From positions 3,774,501 to 3,838,500 of the forward strand of contig NZ_CP034998.1 in NCBI RefSeq assembly GCF_002531755.2: 64,000 nucleotides of DNA. Reading direction: 5' to 3'. Source of the stretch: Rhizobium acidisoli. GTDB lineage: Bacteria > Pseudomonadota > Alphaproteobacteria > Rhizobiales > Rhizobiaceae. Shown piece after piece: positions 9,092 through 18,989 of this stretch. The notes beneath the pieces are model-generated. The model was not told the DNA's origin, did not search any database, and was given only the letters and a program-made list of their open reading frames with translations. Both the position numbers and the translations under genes were made by a program. How positions within the stretch are numbered: the stretch's first letter is position 1; every line of letters begins with the position of its first letter.

Positions 9092-9115
9092 TCCGGGCGA
9101 TTCCTTCCAGCGGCG

Positions 9116-11017
9116 TCAGCCGGCACGGCGGAGCCGGCCGCCACGCGGCTGGGTGGATTGGTCTTCGAACAGCGAGGCGAGCTGCTCGGTCATCGCGCCG
9201 GCAAGTTCGTCGGCATCGACGATCGTCACGGCGCGGCGATAGTAGCGCGTCACGTCGTGACCGATGCCGATTGCCAGCAATTCCACCGGCGAGCGTGTCT
9301 CGATCTGTTCGATGACGGCGCGCAGGTGCCGCTCGAGATAATTGCCCGGATTGACCGACAGCGTCGAATCGTCGACTGGCGCGCCGTCCGAGATCATCAT
9401 CAGGATGCGGCGCTGCTCGCGGCGTGCGAGCAGGCGGTTATGCGCCCAGATCAGCGCCTCGCCGTCGATATTTTCCTTGAGCAGGCCCTCGCGCATCATC
9501 AGCCCGAGATTGGCGCGTGCCCGACGCCACGGCGCGTCGGCCGATTTGTAGATGATATGGCGCAGGTCGTTGAGGCGTCCGGGCGTCTGCGGTTTGCCGC
9601 CGGCAAGCCAGCTTTCGCGTGCCTGCCCGCCCTTCCAGGCCTTGGTGGTGAAGCCGAGGATCTCGACCTTGACGCCGCAGCGCTCCAGCGTGCGGGCGAG
9701 AATATCGGCGCAGGTGGCGGCAACCGTGATCGGCCGGCCGCGCATCGAGCCGGAATTGTCGATCAGCAAGGTGACGACCGTGTCGCGGAACTGCGTGTCG
9801 CGCTCCATCTTGAAGGACAGCGCCTGCATCGGATCGATGATGATGCGCTGCAGCCGGGCCGGATCGAGATAACCCTCTTCCAGGTCGAAATCCCAGGAGC
9901 GGTTCTGCTGCGCCATCAGGCGGCGCTGCAGCCGGTTGGCGAGACGGCCGACCGCGCCCTGCAGATGCGCCAGCTGCTTGTCGAGGAAGGCGCGCAGGCG
10001 CTCCAGCTCGGCAGCGTCGCAGAGTTCCTCAGCGGTGATGATCTCGTCGAACTCTTCGGTAAAGACGTGATAATCGACCTTCTCGTTGAAATCTGAGAAA
10101 GGCGTGTTCGGACGGCGGGTCTCGCCCGGCGTTTCCGAATCGTCCTCGCCCTCTTCCATCATGTCGTCGTCGGAGATTTCGGCGCCTTCGGTCTCGCCGT
10201 CCTCCATCTGCTCGTCGGCGACTTCACTGTCCTCGACCGGGGCGGCATCGGTGCCGGCATCCTCGTCGACCTCGTCCTGATCCTGCTCGTCGCCGCTCGG
10301 CTGGTCTTCCTGATCCGACTGATCGTCATTGTCGGCGTCGCTGTCGTCGTCGCCGTATTCCTCGGCCATTTCCATGGCCGACAGCATGTTGCGGATGACC
10401 TTGGCGAAGGCCTGCTGGTCGTTGATCGCGCCCGACAGATTGTCGAGTTCGGCCCCCGCCTTTTCCTCGATGAAGCCGCGCCAGAGGTCGAGCACCTTGC
10501 CGGCGGTTTCAGGCGGGCGCTGGCCGGTCAGCTTCTCGCGCACCATCATCGCGACGGCTTCGCCGACCGGTGCGTCTTCCTGACGCTCGATGCCGGTGAA
10601 ATTCGCCTTGGAATATTTCTCTTCGGTCATGGAGCGCAGGTTGGTCGCCATGCCCTCCATGCGCAGCGCGCCAATCGATTCGACGCGCGCCTGCTCGACG
10701 ACATCGAAGATCGCCCGGGCATCCGAACCCTGCGGCGCCATCGTCGCATGCATCTTCTCGTCATGGCAGGCAAGGCGCAGCGCCATGGAATCGCCGAGCC
10801 CGCGGGTGACCGCCAGCTCATGCGCCGTCGGCCGCTTGGAAAGCTCCGGCAGGCGGATGCGCTCGCCGGTCATGCCAGGCCGTTCATTGGCGAAGGTCAC
10901 CTCGACATCGCCGTCGCCGGCGACCGAGCGCACGCAGCCGGATATCGCCCGGCGCAATGGCTCGACGTCGACGGGCGCGCCGGGCTTTGCTTTCGAATTG
11001 TCACCGCGAGCTGCCAT
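9116..11017 (-). CDS. cobT: Aerobic cobaltochelatase subunit CobT
   Basis: 633 residues, the usual length. The N-terminal CobT domain is followed by a long acidic linker (roughly residues 220-300, rich in D and E) and a C-terminal von Willebrand A domain with the MIDAS sequence [11 protein letters not shown] near residue 418. With CobS it forms the AAA+ chaperone complex that helps CobN insert cobalt into hydrogenobyrinic acid a,c-diamide in the aerobic cobalamin pathway. It follows cobS by 12 nt in the same operon. CobN is not in this window, as is usual for rhizobia where cobST lie apart from the cobalamin cluster. Confidence 0.96.
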   Translation of the reverse strand: MAARGDNSKAKPGAPVDVEPLRRAISGCVRSVAGDGDVEVTFANERPGMTGERIRLPELSKRPTAHELAVTRGLGDSMALRLACHDEKMHATMAPQGSDARAIFDVVEQARVESIGALRMEGMATNLRSMTEEKYSKANFTGIERQEDAPVGEAVAMMVREKLTGQRPPETAGKVLDLWRGFIEEKAGAELDNLSGAINDQQAFAKVIRNMLSAMEMAEEYGDDDSDADNDDQSDQEDQPSGDEQDQDEVDEDAGTDAAPVEDSEVADEQMEDGETEGAEISDDDMMEEGEDDSETPGETRRPNTPFSDFNEKVDYHVFTEEFDEIITAEELCDAAELERLRAFLDKQLAHLQGAVGRLANRLQRRLMAQQNRSWDFDLEEGYLDPARLQRIIIDPMQALSFKMERDTQFRDTVVTLLIDNSGSMRGRPITVAATCADILARTLERCGVKVEILGFTTKAWKGGQARESWLAGGKPQTPGRLNDLRHIIYKSADAPWRRARANLGLMMREGLLKENIDGEALIWAHNRLLARREQRRILMMISDGAPVDDSTLSVNPGNYLERHLRAVIEQIETRSPVELLAIGIGHDVTRYYRRAVTIVDADELAGAMTEQLASLFEDQSTQPRGGRLRRAG

Positions 11018-11029
11018 GATCGGTCGGTC

Positions 11030-12022
11030 TCAGGCTCCGAGAACGATATTGGCGGCACTTTCCTTCAGCTCGACGCCGAAGGCGCGCTGATAGTGCTCGG
11101 CGACCAGAGGACGCTCCAGCTCGTCGCACTTGTTGAGGAAGGTGACGCGGAAGGCGAAGGCGAGATCGCCGAAGATCTCGGCATTCTCGGCCCAGGTGAT
11201 GACGGTACGCGGGCTCATGACGGTGGAGAGATCACCATTCATGAAGGCGGCGCGCGTCAGATCGGCGACACGAACCATCTTCGAAACGGTGTCGCGCCCT
11301 TCCCTGTCCTTGCCGAAGCTCTTCACCTTGGCGGCGACGATATTCACTTCGTGATCATGCGGCAGATAGTTCAGCGTCGTGACGATCGACCAGCGGTCCA
11401 TCTGCGCCTGGTTGATCTGCTGCGTGCCGTGATAGAGGCCGGTGGTGTCGCCGAGACCGATCGTATTGGCGGTCGCAAACAGGCGGAAGGCCGGGTGCGG
11501 CCGGATGACGCGGCTCTGATCGAGCAGCGTCAGGCGGCCGGAGGATTCCAGCACGCGCTGGATGACGAACATCACATCGGGGCGGCCGGCATCATATTCG
11601 TCGAAGACCAGCGCGACATTGTGCTGATAGGCCCAGGGCAGGATGCCGTCCTTGAATTCGGTGACCTGCAGCCCGTCCTTGACGACGATCGCATCCTTGC
11701 CGACGAGATCGATACGGCTGACATGGCTGTCGAGGTTGATGCGCACGCAGGGCCAGTTGAGGCGCGCCGCGACCTGCTCGATATGCGAGGACTTGCCGGT
11801 GCCGTGATAGCCGGAGATCATCACGCGGCGGTTATGGGCGAAGCCTGCAAGAATGGCGAGCGTCGTGTCGCGGTCGAAAAGGTAATCGGTGTCGAGGTCC
11901 GGCACATAGGCGTCGCCCTTGCTGTAGGCGGGAACGCGGATGTCGGAATCGATGCCGAAGGCCTCGCGGACCGAAACGGTGGTATCGGGCAGTTCAGAAA
12001 TATCGAGGTCGATCTTGCTCAT
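11030..12022 (-). CDS. cobS: Aerobic cobaltochelatase subunit CobS (AAA+ ATPase)
   Basis: 330 residues from the second of two adjacent ATGs (12022), which sits better behind GGAG than the one at 12025. Walker A GYHGTGKS occurs near residues 71-78 and the Walker B segment is [47 protein letters not shown] covers sensor 1 and the arginine finger region. It is a MoxR-type AAA+ hexamer that works with CobT and CobN in ATP-dependent cobalt chelation. First gene of the cobS-cobT unit. Confidence 0.96.
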   Translation of the reverse strand: MSKIDLDISELPDTTVSVREAFGIDSDIRVPAYSKGDAYVPDLDTDYLFDRDTTLAILAGFAHNRRVMISGYHGTGKSSHIEQVAARLNWPCVRINLDSHVSRIDLVGKDAIVVKDGLQVTEFKDGILPWAYQHNVALVFDEYDAGRPDVMFVIQRVLESSGRLTLLDQSRVIRPHPAFRLFATANTIGLGDTTGLYHGTQQINQAQMDRWSIVTTLNYLPHDHEVNIVAAKVKSFGKDREGRDTVSKMVRVADLTRAAFMNGDLSTVMSPRTVITWAENAEIFGDLAFAFRVTFLNKCDELERPLVAEHYQRAFGVELKESAANIVLGA

Positions 12023-12025
12023 CAT

Positions 12026-12331
12026 GTCTCCAAGGCGGGTGATGCCACCCGGCCATACTGTCTCAGGCCATGTCGCAACCGTGACGCCGCGATTTTATTC
12101 CGCGCCCGTCCAGGTCGGAACGTCGGCGATGCTTCTCCGGGACTGAAACGAAACCTCGGCGGGATAATGACCGCGTGCGAGCATTCTTGAAAGAGTCCCG
12201 GACAAGAAACGCCGCGTCCGGAAGGTCGGCGGAGGCGATGTCGGGAAAACGCACAAATATGAGCCGCGTTTGCCTGCGGCCTCAGCCGATTTGGACCATA
12301 CCCGATTGAAGCCCAAGAGCAAGGACGGGAA
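12026..12331. other. Gap between the J-domain gene and cobS
   Basis: About 300 nt between two minus-strand genes. A small hairpin (GGGTGATGCCACCC) lies near 12037-12050, ahead of cobS. No convincing ORF, RNA gene or repeat was found; cobalamin riboswitch boxes were looked for and not seen. Confidence 0.6.
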
Positions 12332-12949
12332 CTAACAAAAACCGTTCTGCTTCAACAATTGATAGGCCTGGATGACGGCGCGGAAACGCTCCTCCGAGCC
12401 GCGGTCGCCGCCATTGGCATCCGGGTGGTGCTTCTTGACCAGTTCCTTGTAGCGGCTCTTGATCTCCGCCGAGGTCGCATTGGCGTCGAGGCCCATCGTA
12501 TCGAAGGCCTTGCTTTCCAGCGATTTCAGCTTGCGCGCCTGGGGAAAACGCGGCCCGCTGCCCTTGCCGCCTTCCTTGACGAAGCCGAAGGGATCGCGAA
12601 CGCGGCTATAGGCGCCGGAGCGGACCTCCGAATGCAGCGGGCTGTCCTTCGCCGACTTGTTGACGCCCACGGTCCAGGTCGGCCGGTGGCCGGTGATCGC
12701 CTCTTTCTGGTAGCGGGCGATCTCGCCGTCCGACAGACCGGAGAAATAATTGTAGCCCTTGTTGTAGTCCTTGACGTGCTCGAAGCAGAACAAAAAGAAC
12801 TGGCCTTCCGCATTGCGTCCGACAGGAGCGCGATGCGAGCCCTTCTTGTCGCAGCCGTCCCATTGACAGGTAGGCGGCGCCTGCTCTGTCTCCTGCTCGC
12901 GTTTGCGGCGTGTTCGGATGCGATCGAAATATTTGGAATCAAGTCTCAT
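12332..12949 (-). CDS. J-domain protein with an N-terminal Cys/His cluster
   Basis: 205 residues from the ATG at 12949. The C terminus is a DnaJ domain: KAFDTMGLDANATSAEIKSRYKELVKKHHPDANGG, with HPD near residue 176, then a helix ending FRAVIQAYQLLK. The N-terminal half holds C28, C33, H39, C55 and H58 (CQWDGC, CFEH), which could form a small zinc site, and QFFLFCFEHVKDYNKGYNYF. Such proteins would stimulate DnaK/Hsp70 with a client given by the N-terminal part. The gene is divergent from bolA and upstream of cobS. Client and metal binding are inference. Confidence 0.85.
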   Translation of the reverse strand: MRLDSKYFDRIRTRRKREQETEQAPPTCQWDGCDKKGSHRAPVGRNAEGQFFLFCFEHVKDYNKGYNYFSGLSDGEIARYQKEAITGHRPTWTVGVNKSAKDSPLHSEVRSGAYSRVRDPFGFVKEGGKGSGPRFPQARKLKSLESKAFDTMGLDANATSAEIKSRYKELVKKHHPDANGGDRGSEERFRAVIQAYQLLKQNGFC

Positions 12950-13051
12950 GGCGGTGCTAATTATGAGGCCGTCGCGAGGCGACAACAAGAATTGACAAAC
13001 GGGTTTGTTGCTGGCTTGGTGGGAACCTTTTTCGCGAAGCAAGACCGGACG

Positions 13052-13333
13052 ATGACCCTGCGAACCCGCATCGAAGAAAAACTAGTCGAAGCCTTCGCGC
13101 CGGAGCGCCTGAGCGTCGTCGACGAAAGCCATCTGCATGCCGGCCATCAGCCCGATATCACAGGCACCGGCGAAACCCATATGCGGGTGAGGATCGTCTC
13201 GGCCAAATTTTCCGGCATGTCGCGGCTGGCGCGCCACCGGGCGATCACCGACCTGTTGAAACCGGAACTCGATGCCGGCCTGCATGCGCTGGCCGTCGAA
13301 CCGGCAGCACCGGATGAGCCGACCCGCTGGTAG
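13052..13333 (+). CDS. bolA: BolA family protein
   Basis: 93 residues. MTLRTRIEEKLVEAFAPERLSVVDESHLHAGH, then THMRVRIVSAKFSGMSRLARHRAITDLL, matches the BolA KH-like fold with the conserved H near residue 30 and the F-x-G-x-x-x-x-x-R-H-R signature. BolA proteins partner with monothiol glutaredoxins to handle Fe-S clusters or act in transcriptional responses; rhizobia have several BolA paralogues. It starts about 100 nt from the divergent J-domain gene, with a TTGACA at 12992-12997 in the gap but no clear -10. Confidence 0.92.
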   Translation: MTLRTRIEEKLVEAFAPERLSVVDESHLHAGHQPDITGTGETHMRVRIVSAKFSGMSRLARHRAITDLLKPELDAGLHALAVEPAAPDEPTRW

Positions 13334-13375
13334 CAAAGCCTATATGGAGACTACCCGCCCGCAATCCAAGCCGGG

Positions 13376-14686
13376 TCAGGCCGGTTTTGCGCCGTCTTCC
13401 CCGGCGGGGCGAATGCGCAGCTTGGTGATGCGGTTCTTCTCTCGCTTCATGACGATGAAGCGCTTGCCATAAAAGGTGAAGGCCTGGCGCTCTTCCGGAA
13501 TGGTCATCGATTCATGGATGACCAGGCCGGCAATGGTCGTCGCTTCCTCGTCGGGCAGGTTCCAGTCGAGCGCGCGGTTCAAGTCGCGGATCGGCACGCC
13601 GCCGTCGACCACGACCGAACCGTCGGCCTCCTGGCGCACGCCCTGGATCTCGATATCGTGCTCGTCGGAAATATCGCCGACGATTTCCTCGAGAATATCC
13701 TCCAGCGTGACAATGCCCTGCACCTCGCCATATTCGTCGACCACAACGGCGAAATGCTGCTTGCGGCGCAGGAAGGCGTTGAGCTGGTCTTCTAGGTTGG
13801 TGCTGTCGGGCACGAACCACGGCTTCTGCGCGATCTTCACGATATCGAGGTTCTGCGGCTCCATGTTCGGTTCGGCCAGCGCCCGCAGCAGATCCTTGGC
13901 GTGAACGACGCCGATGATGTTGTCGATCGTGCCGCGCCACAAGGGCATGCGTGTATAGGGACTTTCGAGAATGGCGCGCACCACCGCCTCAGGCGGATCG
14001 TCGGCATTGATCGCCCGCATCGCCGTGCGGTGGACCATGATGTCGGAGAGTTCGAGCTCGCCGAGATCGAGCACGCCGCCGAGCCGGTCGCGATCGGCTT
14101 TCACCACCGATCCCTCGCGGTGCAGCAGGTCGACGGCGCCGCGCAGCTCCTCATGCGCCGTCAGCATCGATACCTCGCGCGAGAGATTGATGCCGAACAG
14201 CGCCAGGATCTGTCGGACGATCGCATTGACGAAGGAGGAAATCGGGCCGACGACGAGAACGAAGAGCCTGGCGGGAACCGCGATCGCAAGCGCGAAACGG
14301 TCGGGCGTCGAAATCGCCCAGCTCTTCGGCAGCACTTCGGCGAAGATGACCAGGATGACGGTCATCGCCAGCGTCGCCAGCGCCACGCCGGAATTGCCGA
14401 ACAGCCCGAGGAACAGGCTGGTGGCGATCGAGGAGGACAGGATGTTGGCGAGATTGTTGCCGATCAGCAGCGCGCCGATCAACCGGTCGCGCCGCTCGAT
14501 CAGCTGCCGGACGAGGCCGGCGCGTTCGTCGCCGTTGACCTCAAGCGTATGGATGCGGCTGCGCGACACGGCGGTCAGCGCGGTTTCCGAGCCGGAAAAG
14601 AAGGCAGACATCAGCACGAGCGCCGTGATCGAAAGGATCTCCGGCCAATATGTCGCAAGAAATGCCAGAGCGCCTTCGACGGTCAT
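13376..14686 (-). CDS. CNNM/HlyC-CorC family transporter with CBS domains
   Basis: 436 residues. It begins with a DUF21 (CNNM) membrane domain of about four hydrophobic segments (residues 10-160, including SAFFSGSETALTAVSR), then a pair of CBS domains (about 215-340, with MVHRTAMRAI and VVVDEYGEVQGIVTLEDILEEIVG), and a C-terminal CorC_HlyC domain (DGGVPIRDLNRAL... to ITKLRIRP). This family is linked to magnesium or cobalt efflux. It starts at the stop codon of aroB (ATGA overlap) and is the last gene of the aroK-aroB operon, an arrangement well kept in rhizobia. Confidence 0.92.
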   Translation of the reverse strand: MTVEGALAFLATYWPEILSITALVLMSAFFSGSETALTAVSRSRIHTLEVNGDERAGLVRQLIERRDRLIGALLIGNNLANILSSSIATSLFLGLFGNSGVALATLAMTVILVIFAEVLPKSWAISTPDRFALAIAVPARLFVLVVGPISSFVNAIVRQILALFGINLSREVSMLTAHEELRGAVDLLHREGSVVKADRDRLGGVLDLGELELSDIMVHRTAMRAINADDPPEAVVRAILESPYTRMPLWRGTIDNIIGVVHAKDLLRALAEPNMEPQNLDIVKIAQKPWFVPDSTNLEDQLNAFLRRKQHFAVVVDEYGEVQGIVTLEDILEEIVGDISDEHDIEIQGVRQEADGSVVVDGGVPIRDLNRALDWNLPDEEATTIAGLVIHESMTIPEERQAFTFYGKRFIVMKREKNRITKLRIRPAGEDGAKPA

Positions 14687-15816
14687 TAGGGGTGTTTTTC
14701 CCTGAGAAAGCTGATCACCTCGGAGGCAGGAACGTCGTCGGCGACGAAGGACTGACCGATGCCGCGCGTCAGGATGAAGGTGAGCTTGCCGCTCTTGACC
14801 TTCTTGTCCTGGGCGATCGCATCCATCAGCGTTTCGGCCGGCGGCAGCGCGCCCGGAATGTCGGACATCCGGGTCGGAAGGCCGACCTCCTGCAGATGCC
14901 GCTCGACGCGCCGCGCATCATCGGGGCTTGCAAGGTTCATCCGCGCGGAAAATTCGTGCGCCAGCACCATGCCGATCGAAACGCCCTCGCCATGCACGAG
15001 GCGGGAGCTGTCATAGGCGGTCGCCGCCTCAAGCGCATGGCCGAACGTATGGCCGAGATTGAGCAGCGCCCGCTGGCCGTTCTCGCGCTCGTCGGCAACG
15101 ACGACATCGGCCTTCGCCTGGCAGCTGGCGGCAATCGCTTCGATGCGGGCGGAACCGCCTGCGAAAACCGCCTTCCAGTTGGCTTCCAGCCAGGCGAAGA
15201 AATCCGGCTTGTCGATCAGCCCGTATTTGGCGACCTCGGCGTAACCGGCGCGGAATTCGCGCTCGCTCAGCGTATTCAGCACATCGGTATCGGCCAGAAC
15301 CAGATCCGGCTGATGGAAGACGCCGATGAGGTTCTTGCCGTGGCGGGAATTGATGCCGGTCTTGCCGCCGACGGAGGAATCGACCTGTGACAGCAGCGAA
15401 GTCGGCACCTGCACGAAGCGCACGCCGCGGCGCACAATGCCGGCCGCAAAGCCGGAGAGATCGCCGATGACGCCGCCGCCGAGCGCGATGACATAATCGT
15501 TACGCTCGACGCGGGCTTCGAGCACCTTGTCACAGGCGGTTATCAGATGCTCGAAGCTTTTGGTCTTCTCGCCCGCCGGCAGCACGACCGCAGCCGAGGC
15601 GATGCCTGCTTCTTCAAGACTTGCGACAAGCGCCTCGAGATAGAGCGGCGCGACGTTTTCGTCGGTGATGACAGCCGCCTTGCGGCCCTTGAGGCGGGAA
15701 GCGATTTCGGCGCCGGCCCGCGCGATCAGCCCCGGCCCGATCAGGATATCGTAGGCGCGCTCGCCGAGCGGCACGTGCACCGTCTGGACTGATGAGGCGG
15801 AGGGTATCGCATTCAT
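14686..15816 (-). CDS. aroB: 3-dehydroquinate synthase
   Basis: 376 residues. It converts DAHP to 3-dehydroquinate in the shikimate pathway using NAD and Zn or Co. GGGVIGDLSGFAAG (NAD loop), VQVPTSLLSQVDSSVGGKTGIN, and the metal-binding GHTFGHALE are all present. It overlaps aroK by 4 nt upstream and the CNNM gene by 1 nt downstream, so all three share a transcript with coupled translation. Confidence 0.97.
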   Translation of the reverse strand: MNAIPSASSVQTVHVPLGERAYDILIGPGLIARAGAEIASRLKGRKAAVITDENVAPLYLEALVASLEEAGIASAAVVLPAGEKTKSFEHLITACDKVLEARVERNDYVIALGGGVIGDLSGFAAGIVRRGVRFVQVPTSLLSQVDSSVGGKTGINSRHGKNLIGVFHQPDLVLADTDVLNTLSEREFRAGYAEVAKYGLIDKPDFFAWLEANWKAVFAGGSARIEAIAASCQAKADVVVADERENGQRALLNLGHTFGHALEAATAYDSSRLVHGEGVSIGMVLAHEFSARMNLASPDDARRVERHLQEVGLPTRMSDIPGALPPAETLMDAIAQDKKVKSGKLTFILTRGIGQSFVADDVPASEVISFLREKHP

Positions 15817-16415
15817 GACGCTGCTTTTTCCTTCTGAGCTTCGATCACCGCCTTCAGCACCTCGTCGGCCATGATTTCCTTGCGCACGTCGCGCGAGAGC
15901 ACGGTGAGGTCGGCCTGCGCATAGATCGGGTAGCGCGCATTCATCAGGCCTTCGAGCGTCTGCTTGGGGTTTTCGGTCTTGAGCAGGGGCCGGTTGTCGC
16001 GTTTGTTGACCCGCTCCCAGAGCACGTCGAGATCTGCCTTCAGCCAGACGGAGACGCCGCCCTTGATGATATGCCTGCGCGTTCGCTCGTTGATGAAGGC
16101 GCCGCCGCCGGTGGAGACGACCCGCGGCCCGCCCTTTAACAGCCGCTTCATCACCCGTGTTTCCAGCGCCCGGAATTCGTCCTCGCCATAGGCCGCGAAA
16201 AGTTCGGGGATCGTCATGCGCGACACGCGCTCTATTTCGTGGTCGCTGTCGATGAAGGGAATGCCGAGCTGGCTGGCGACGATGCGGCCGACGGCGGATT
16301 TTCCCGCACCCATCAAGCCAACGAGGATCAGATTGCGTGAACCGAGCGCGGCGCGAGCTCTGTCTTTCAAGCTGTCAGCAACGGTCAGCAGTGGTTCACT
16401 CATCGGTCCATTCAC
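15813..16415 (-). CDS. aroK: Shikimate kinase
   Basis: 200 residues from the first ATG; the inner start MSEPLLTV at 16403 is equally likely, since GGA lies before it. Walker A GLMGAGKSAVG (about residues 33-43), the shikimate-binding DSDHEIE, the GGG of STGGGAF, and NRPLLKTENP with the lid arginine define AroK. It phosphorylates shikimate in aromatic amino acid synthesis. First gene of the aroK-aroB-CNNM operon. Confidence 0.95.
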   Translation of the reverse strand: MNGPMSEPLLTVADSLKDRARAALGSRNLILVGLMGAGKSAVGRIVASQLGIPFIDSDHEIERVSRMTIPELFAAYGEDEFRALETRVMKRLLKGGPRVVSTGGGAFINERTRRHIIKGGVSVWLKADLDVLWERVNKRDNRPLLKTENPKQTLEGLMNARYPIYAQADLTVLSRDVRKEIMADEVLKAVIEAQKEKAAS

Positions 16416-16551
16416 ACTTTGTTTGCAAACCGTATCGACAAATGCAGCTGGAGCGTCAAGTCGCGGACAAGGGAATCATGGCTTGAATACCGCTTCTTGC
16501 ACTTGCAGATACGCTTCTTATAACAGAAGCAGAGCATGAAGGAGTTGCCGG

Positions 16552-16728
16552 ATGCCGACCCTGTTCCGTTTTCTGTTCGTCTGCGCGATCCTCGCCGGGA
16601 CGGTCTACGGAGCGATGTGGGCGCTTGTGACCTTCGTCGAGCCCGAGCCGCGCGACGTGACCATCCGTATTCCGTCCGAGCGGGTCAATCCGCCGGCGAC
16701 GGGCACGATCAACACGACCAGGAAGTGA
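16552..16728 (+). CDS. Small inner-membrane protein (58 aa)
   Basis: The frame begins [20 protein letters not shown] and holds one N-terminal transmembrane helix (residues 5-28), then a short periplasmic tail ending [20 protein letters not shown] at 16539-16544 is a good ribosome binding site. It lies only 5 nt before xerD, so it is translated from the same message. Homologous small proteins are common between aroK and xerD in rhizobia, function unknown. Confidence 0.75.
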   Translation: MPTLFRFLFVCAILAGTVYGAMWALVTFVEPEPRDVTIRIPSERVNPPATGTINTTRK

Positions 16729-16733
16729 CCGGC

Positions 16734-17687
16734 ATGGTGGATCTGAGCCGCGTCCATGTGGAATCCTTCCTGGAAATGATGAGCGCCGAGCGCGGTGCGG
16801 CCGTCAACACGCTGCAATCCTATGAGCGCGACCTCGACGACGTCCATTCGTTCCTGACCGGCCGCAGCGTGCGGCTGACCGAAGCCGCTTCCGCCGATCT
16901 GGCCGCCTATCTCGCCTCGCTCGCCCGAAAGGGCTTCAAAGCCTCTTCGCAGGCGCGCCGGCTTGCCGCCATGCGGCAGTTCTACAAATTCCTCTACGCC
17001 GAGGGGCTGAGGACCGACGACCCCACCGGCATTCTCGACGCGCCGAAGAAAGGCCGCCCGCTGCCGAAGACGATGGGCGTCGAGGAGGTCGGCAAGTTGC
17101 TTTCACAGGCCGAGGCCGAGGCAGGCGATGCAGCGCCTGGCCAGCTGCAGCGCCTGCGCATGCTGGCGCTGCTGGAGCTGCTCTATGCCACCGGCATGCG
17201 TGTCAGCGAACTGGTTTCGCTTCCCGCCCGCGTGCTCGATCAGGAAGGGCGTTTCCTGATGATCCGCGGCAAGGGCAACAAGGAGCGGCTGGTGCCCCTG
17301 TCGCAATCGGCGATAGCGGCGTTGAAATCCTACGGGCGCCTGCTGGCGGCGGAAAATGCCGCGGCCAAGGATCCGCAGGAAAGCCCTTGGCTGTTTCCCG
17401 CCGCCTCGAAGGAGGGTTATCTGCCGCGCCAGGTTTTTGCCCGCGACCTGAAGAACCTGGCGATCCGCGCCGGCCTGACGCCGTCGATGATCTCGCCGCA
17501 TGTGATGCGCCACGCCTTTGCCAGCCACCTGCTTGCCAATGGCGCCGACCTGCGCGTCGTGCAGGAACTCCTCGGCCATTCGGACATTTCGACCACACAG
17601 ATTTACACGCATGTCCTCGAAGAGAGGCTGCAGCAGCTCGTCCAGACGCATCACCCCCTTGCCAAACAGGCGAAAAAGCACGAATAG
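16734..17687 (+). CDS. xerD: Site-specific tyrosine recombinase XerD
   Basis: 317 residues from [20 protein letters not shown]. The N-terminal SAM-like DNA-binding domain covers about residues 1-100; the catalytic domain shows [12 protein letters not shown] with the first Arg, [10 protein letters not shown] with the Lys, [12 protein letters not shown] with H-x-x-[16 protein letters not shown] with the second His and the nucleophile Tyr. It works with XerC at dif to resolve chromosome dimers. It is chromosomal housekeeping, not a mobile-element integrase, judging by length and context. Confidence 0.95.
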   Translation: MVDLSRVHVESFLEMMSAERGAAVNTLQSYERDLDDVHSFLTGRSVRLTEAASADLAAYLASLARKGFKASSQARRLAAMRQFYKFLYAEGLRTDDPTGILDAPKKGRPLPKTMGVEEVGKLLSQAEAEAGDAAPGQLQRLRMLALLELLYATGMRVSELVSLPARVLDQEGRFLMIRGKGNKERLVPLSQSAIAALKSYGRLLAAENAAAKDPQESPWLFPAASKEGYLPRQVFARDLKNLAIRAGLTPSMISPHVMRHAFASHLLANGADLRVVQELLGHSDISTTQIYTHVLEERLQQLVQTHHPLAKQAKKHE

Positions 17688-17749
17688 GACCGGCGACAAG
17701 GGGCGGAGCCAGGAAAACGCCCCGGGCACAAGGAACGGAAACGCACCTC

Positions 17750-18703
17750 ATGCACAATTATCTCGACTTCGAAAAGCCGATCTCCGACCTCGAAGGCAAG
17801 ATCATCGAGCTGAAGAAGCTCGCAACGGAAGACGAGAGCATCGACACCACCGATGAGATCGGCAGGCTGGAGGTTCGCGTCCGCGAGGCGATCGTCGAAA
17901 TCTATTCCAAGCTCAATCCCTGGCAGAAGACCCAGGTCGCCCGCCATCCGCAGCGCCCGCATTTCGTCGACTACGCGAAGACGCTGTTCCAGGAATTCAC
18001 GCCGCTCGCCGGCGACCGCAAATTTTCCGAGGATGCCGCGATCCAGGCGGGCCTCGCCCGTTTCCGCGGCCAGCCCGTCGCCGTCGTCGGCCAGGAAAAG
18101 GGCAACGACACCAAGACCCGCCTGAAGCACAATTTCGGCAGCCCCCGCCCGGAAGGCTACCGCAAGGCGATCCGCATCCTGGAAATGGCCGATCGTTTCG
18201 GCCTGCCGGTGATTTCGCTGGTGGATACGGCTGGCGCCTATCCCGGCGTCGGCGCCGAAGAGCGCGGCCAGGCCGAGGCGATCGCCCGCTCGACGGAAAT
18301 GTGTCTCGGCGTCAAGGTTCCGCTCGTTTCCGTCGTGATCGGTGAAGGCGGCTCGGGCGGCGCGATTGCCATCGCCACCGGCAACAAGGTCTATATGCTC
18401 GAGCATTCGATCTACAGCGTCATCTCGCCTGAGGGCGCCGCCTCCATTCTCTGGCGCGACTCCACCCGCGCCCGCGAAGCGGCGACCAATATGAAGATCA
18501 CCGCGGAAGACCTGAAATCGCTCGGCGTCATCGACGGCATCATTTCCGAGCCGCTCGGCGGCGCGCATCGCGATCCCGACAGCGTCATCGCCGCAACCGG
18601 CGATGTGATCGCCAATGCGCTCGGCGAAATGGCCTCCCGTTCCGGCGAACAGCTGCGCAACGAGCGCCGCCAGAAATTCCTCAATATGGGCCGCAATCTC
18701 TAG
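17750..18703 (+). CDS. accA: Acetyl-CoA carboxylase carboxyltransferase subunit alpha
   Basis: 317 residues. [22 protein letters not shown] is the AccA N terminus; [24 protein letters not shown], and [20 protein letters not shown], then [11 protein letters not shown] form the carboxyltransferase core. With AccD it transfers the carboxyl group from biotin to acetyl-CoA at the start of fatty acid synthesis. The start follows AAGGAACGG. The TAG stop merges into a palindromic repeat (18702-18752). Confidence 0.97.
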   Translation: MHNYLDFEKPISDLEGKIIELKKLATEDESIDTTDEIGRLEVRVREAIVEIYSKLNPWQKTQVARHPQRPHFVDYAKTLFQEFTPLAGDRKFSEDAAIQAGLARFRGQPVAVVGQEKGNDTKTRLKHNFGSPRPEGYRKAIRILEMADRFGLPVISLVDTAGAYPGVGAEERGQAEAIARSTEMCLGVKVPLVSVVIGEGGSGGAIAIATGNKVYMLEHSIYSVISPEGAASILWRDSTRAREAATNMKITAEDLKSLGVIDGIISEPLGGAHRDPDSVIAATGDVIANALGEMASRSGEQLRNERRQKFLNMGRNL

Positions 18704-18752
18704 AACAGGATGTCGTCCGAAAACCGCGCACAGTTTTCGGCATCATGCTCTG
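18702..18752. repeat. Rhizobial mosaic palindromic repeat, short rearranged copy
   Basis: AGAACAGGAT, the arm of module 2, is joined directly to module 1 sequence (GTCCGAAAACCGCGC...TTTTCGGCATCATGCTCT). The core and spacer of module 2 are missing. It abuts the accA stop codon. A further weak echo (TTTCGGCATCATGTCC) follows at about 18778. Confidence 0.7.
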
Positions 18753-18916
18753 GAACAGCTGAAAATCACTGACACATTTCGGCATCATGTCCGAGACAAG
18801 TTCGGCTTTGAGTGATTGGGGCCAAATCTTGGCCACATTGATATTATCTGTAGCATTCGCGCTTGCGGGGATGTTCAGGGCACGTCATAGGCTGGTAAGG
18901 ATTTATAAAGTATAAG

Positions 18917-18956
18917 CCGCCTATGATTCCGTCTAATGCCCGAACTCCATAGGCGG
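18917..18956. repeat. Inverted repeat before the L,D-transpeptidase-like gene
   Basis: CCGCCTATG at 18917-18925 is the exact reverse complement of CATAGGCGG at 18948-18956, with 22 nt between. It ends 33 nt before the ATG at 18990. It may be an operator or a leader hairpin; no T run follows it. Confidence 0.45.
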
Positions 18957-18989
18957 ACCGGGTCGCATTATCTTTATGGGCTAGTTTGG

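Noticed and set aside
12026-12331. Cobalamin riboswitch near cobS
   Set aside because: No B12 box (GCCACTG-type) was seen in the gap; only a short hairpin.
16734-17687. Tyrosine recombinase as mobile-element integrase
   Set aside because: Size, motifs and housekeeping neighbours fit XerD.
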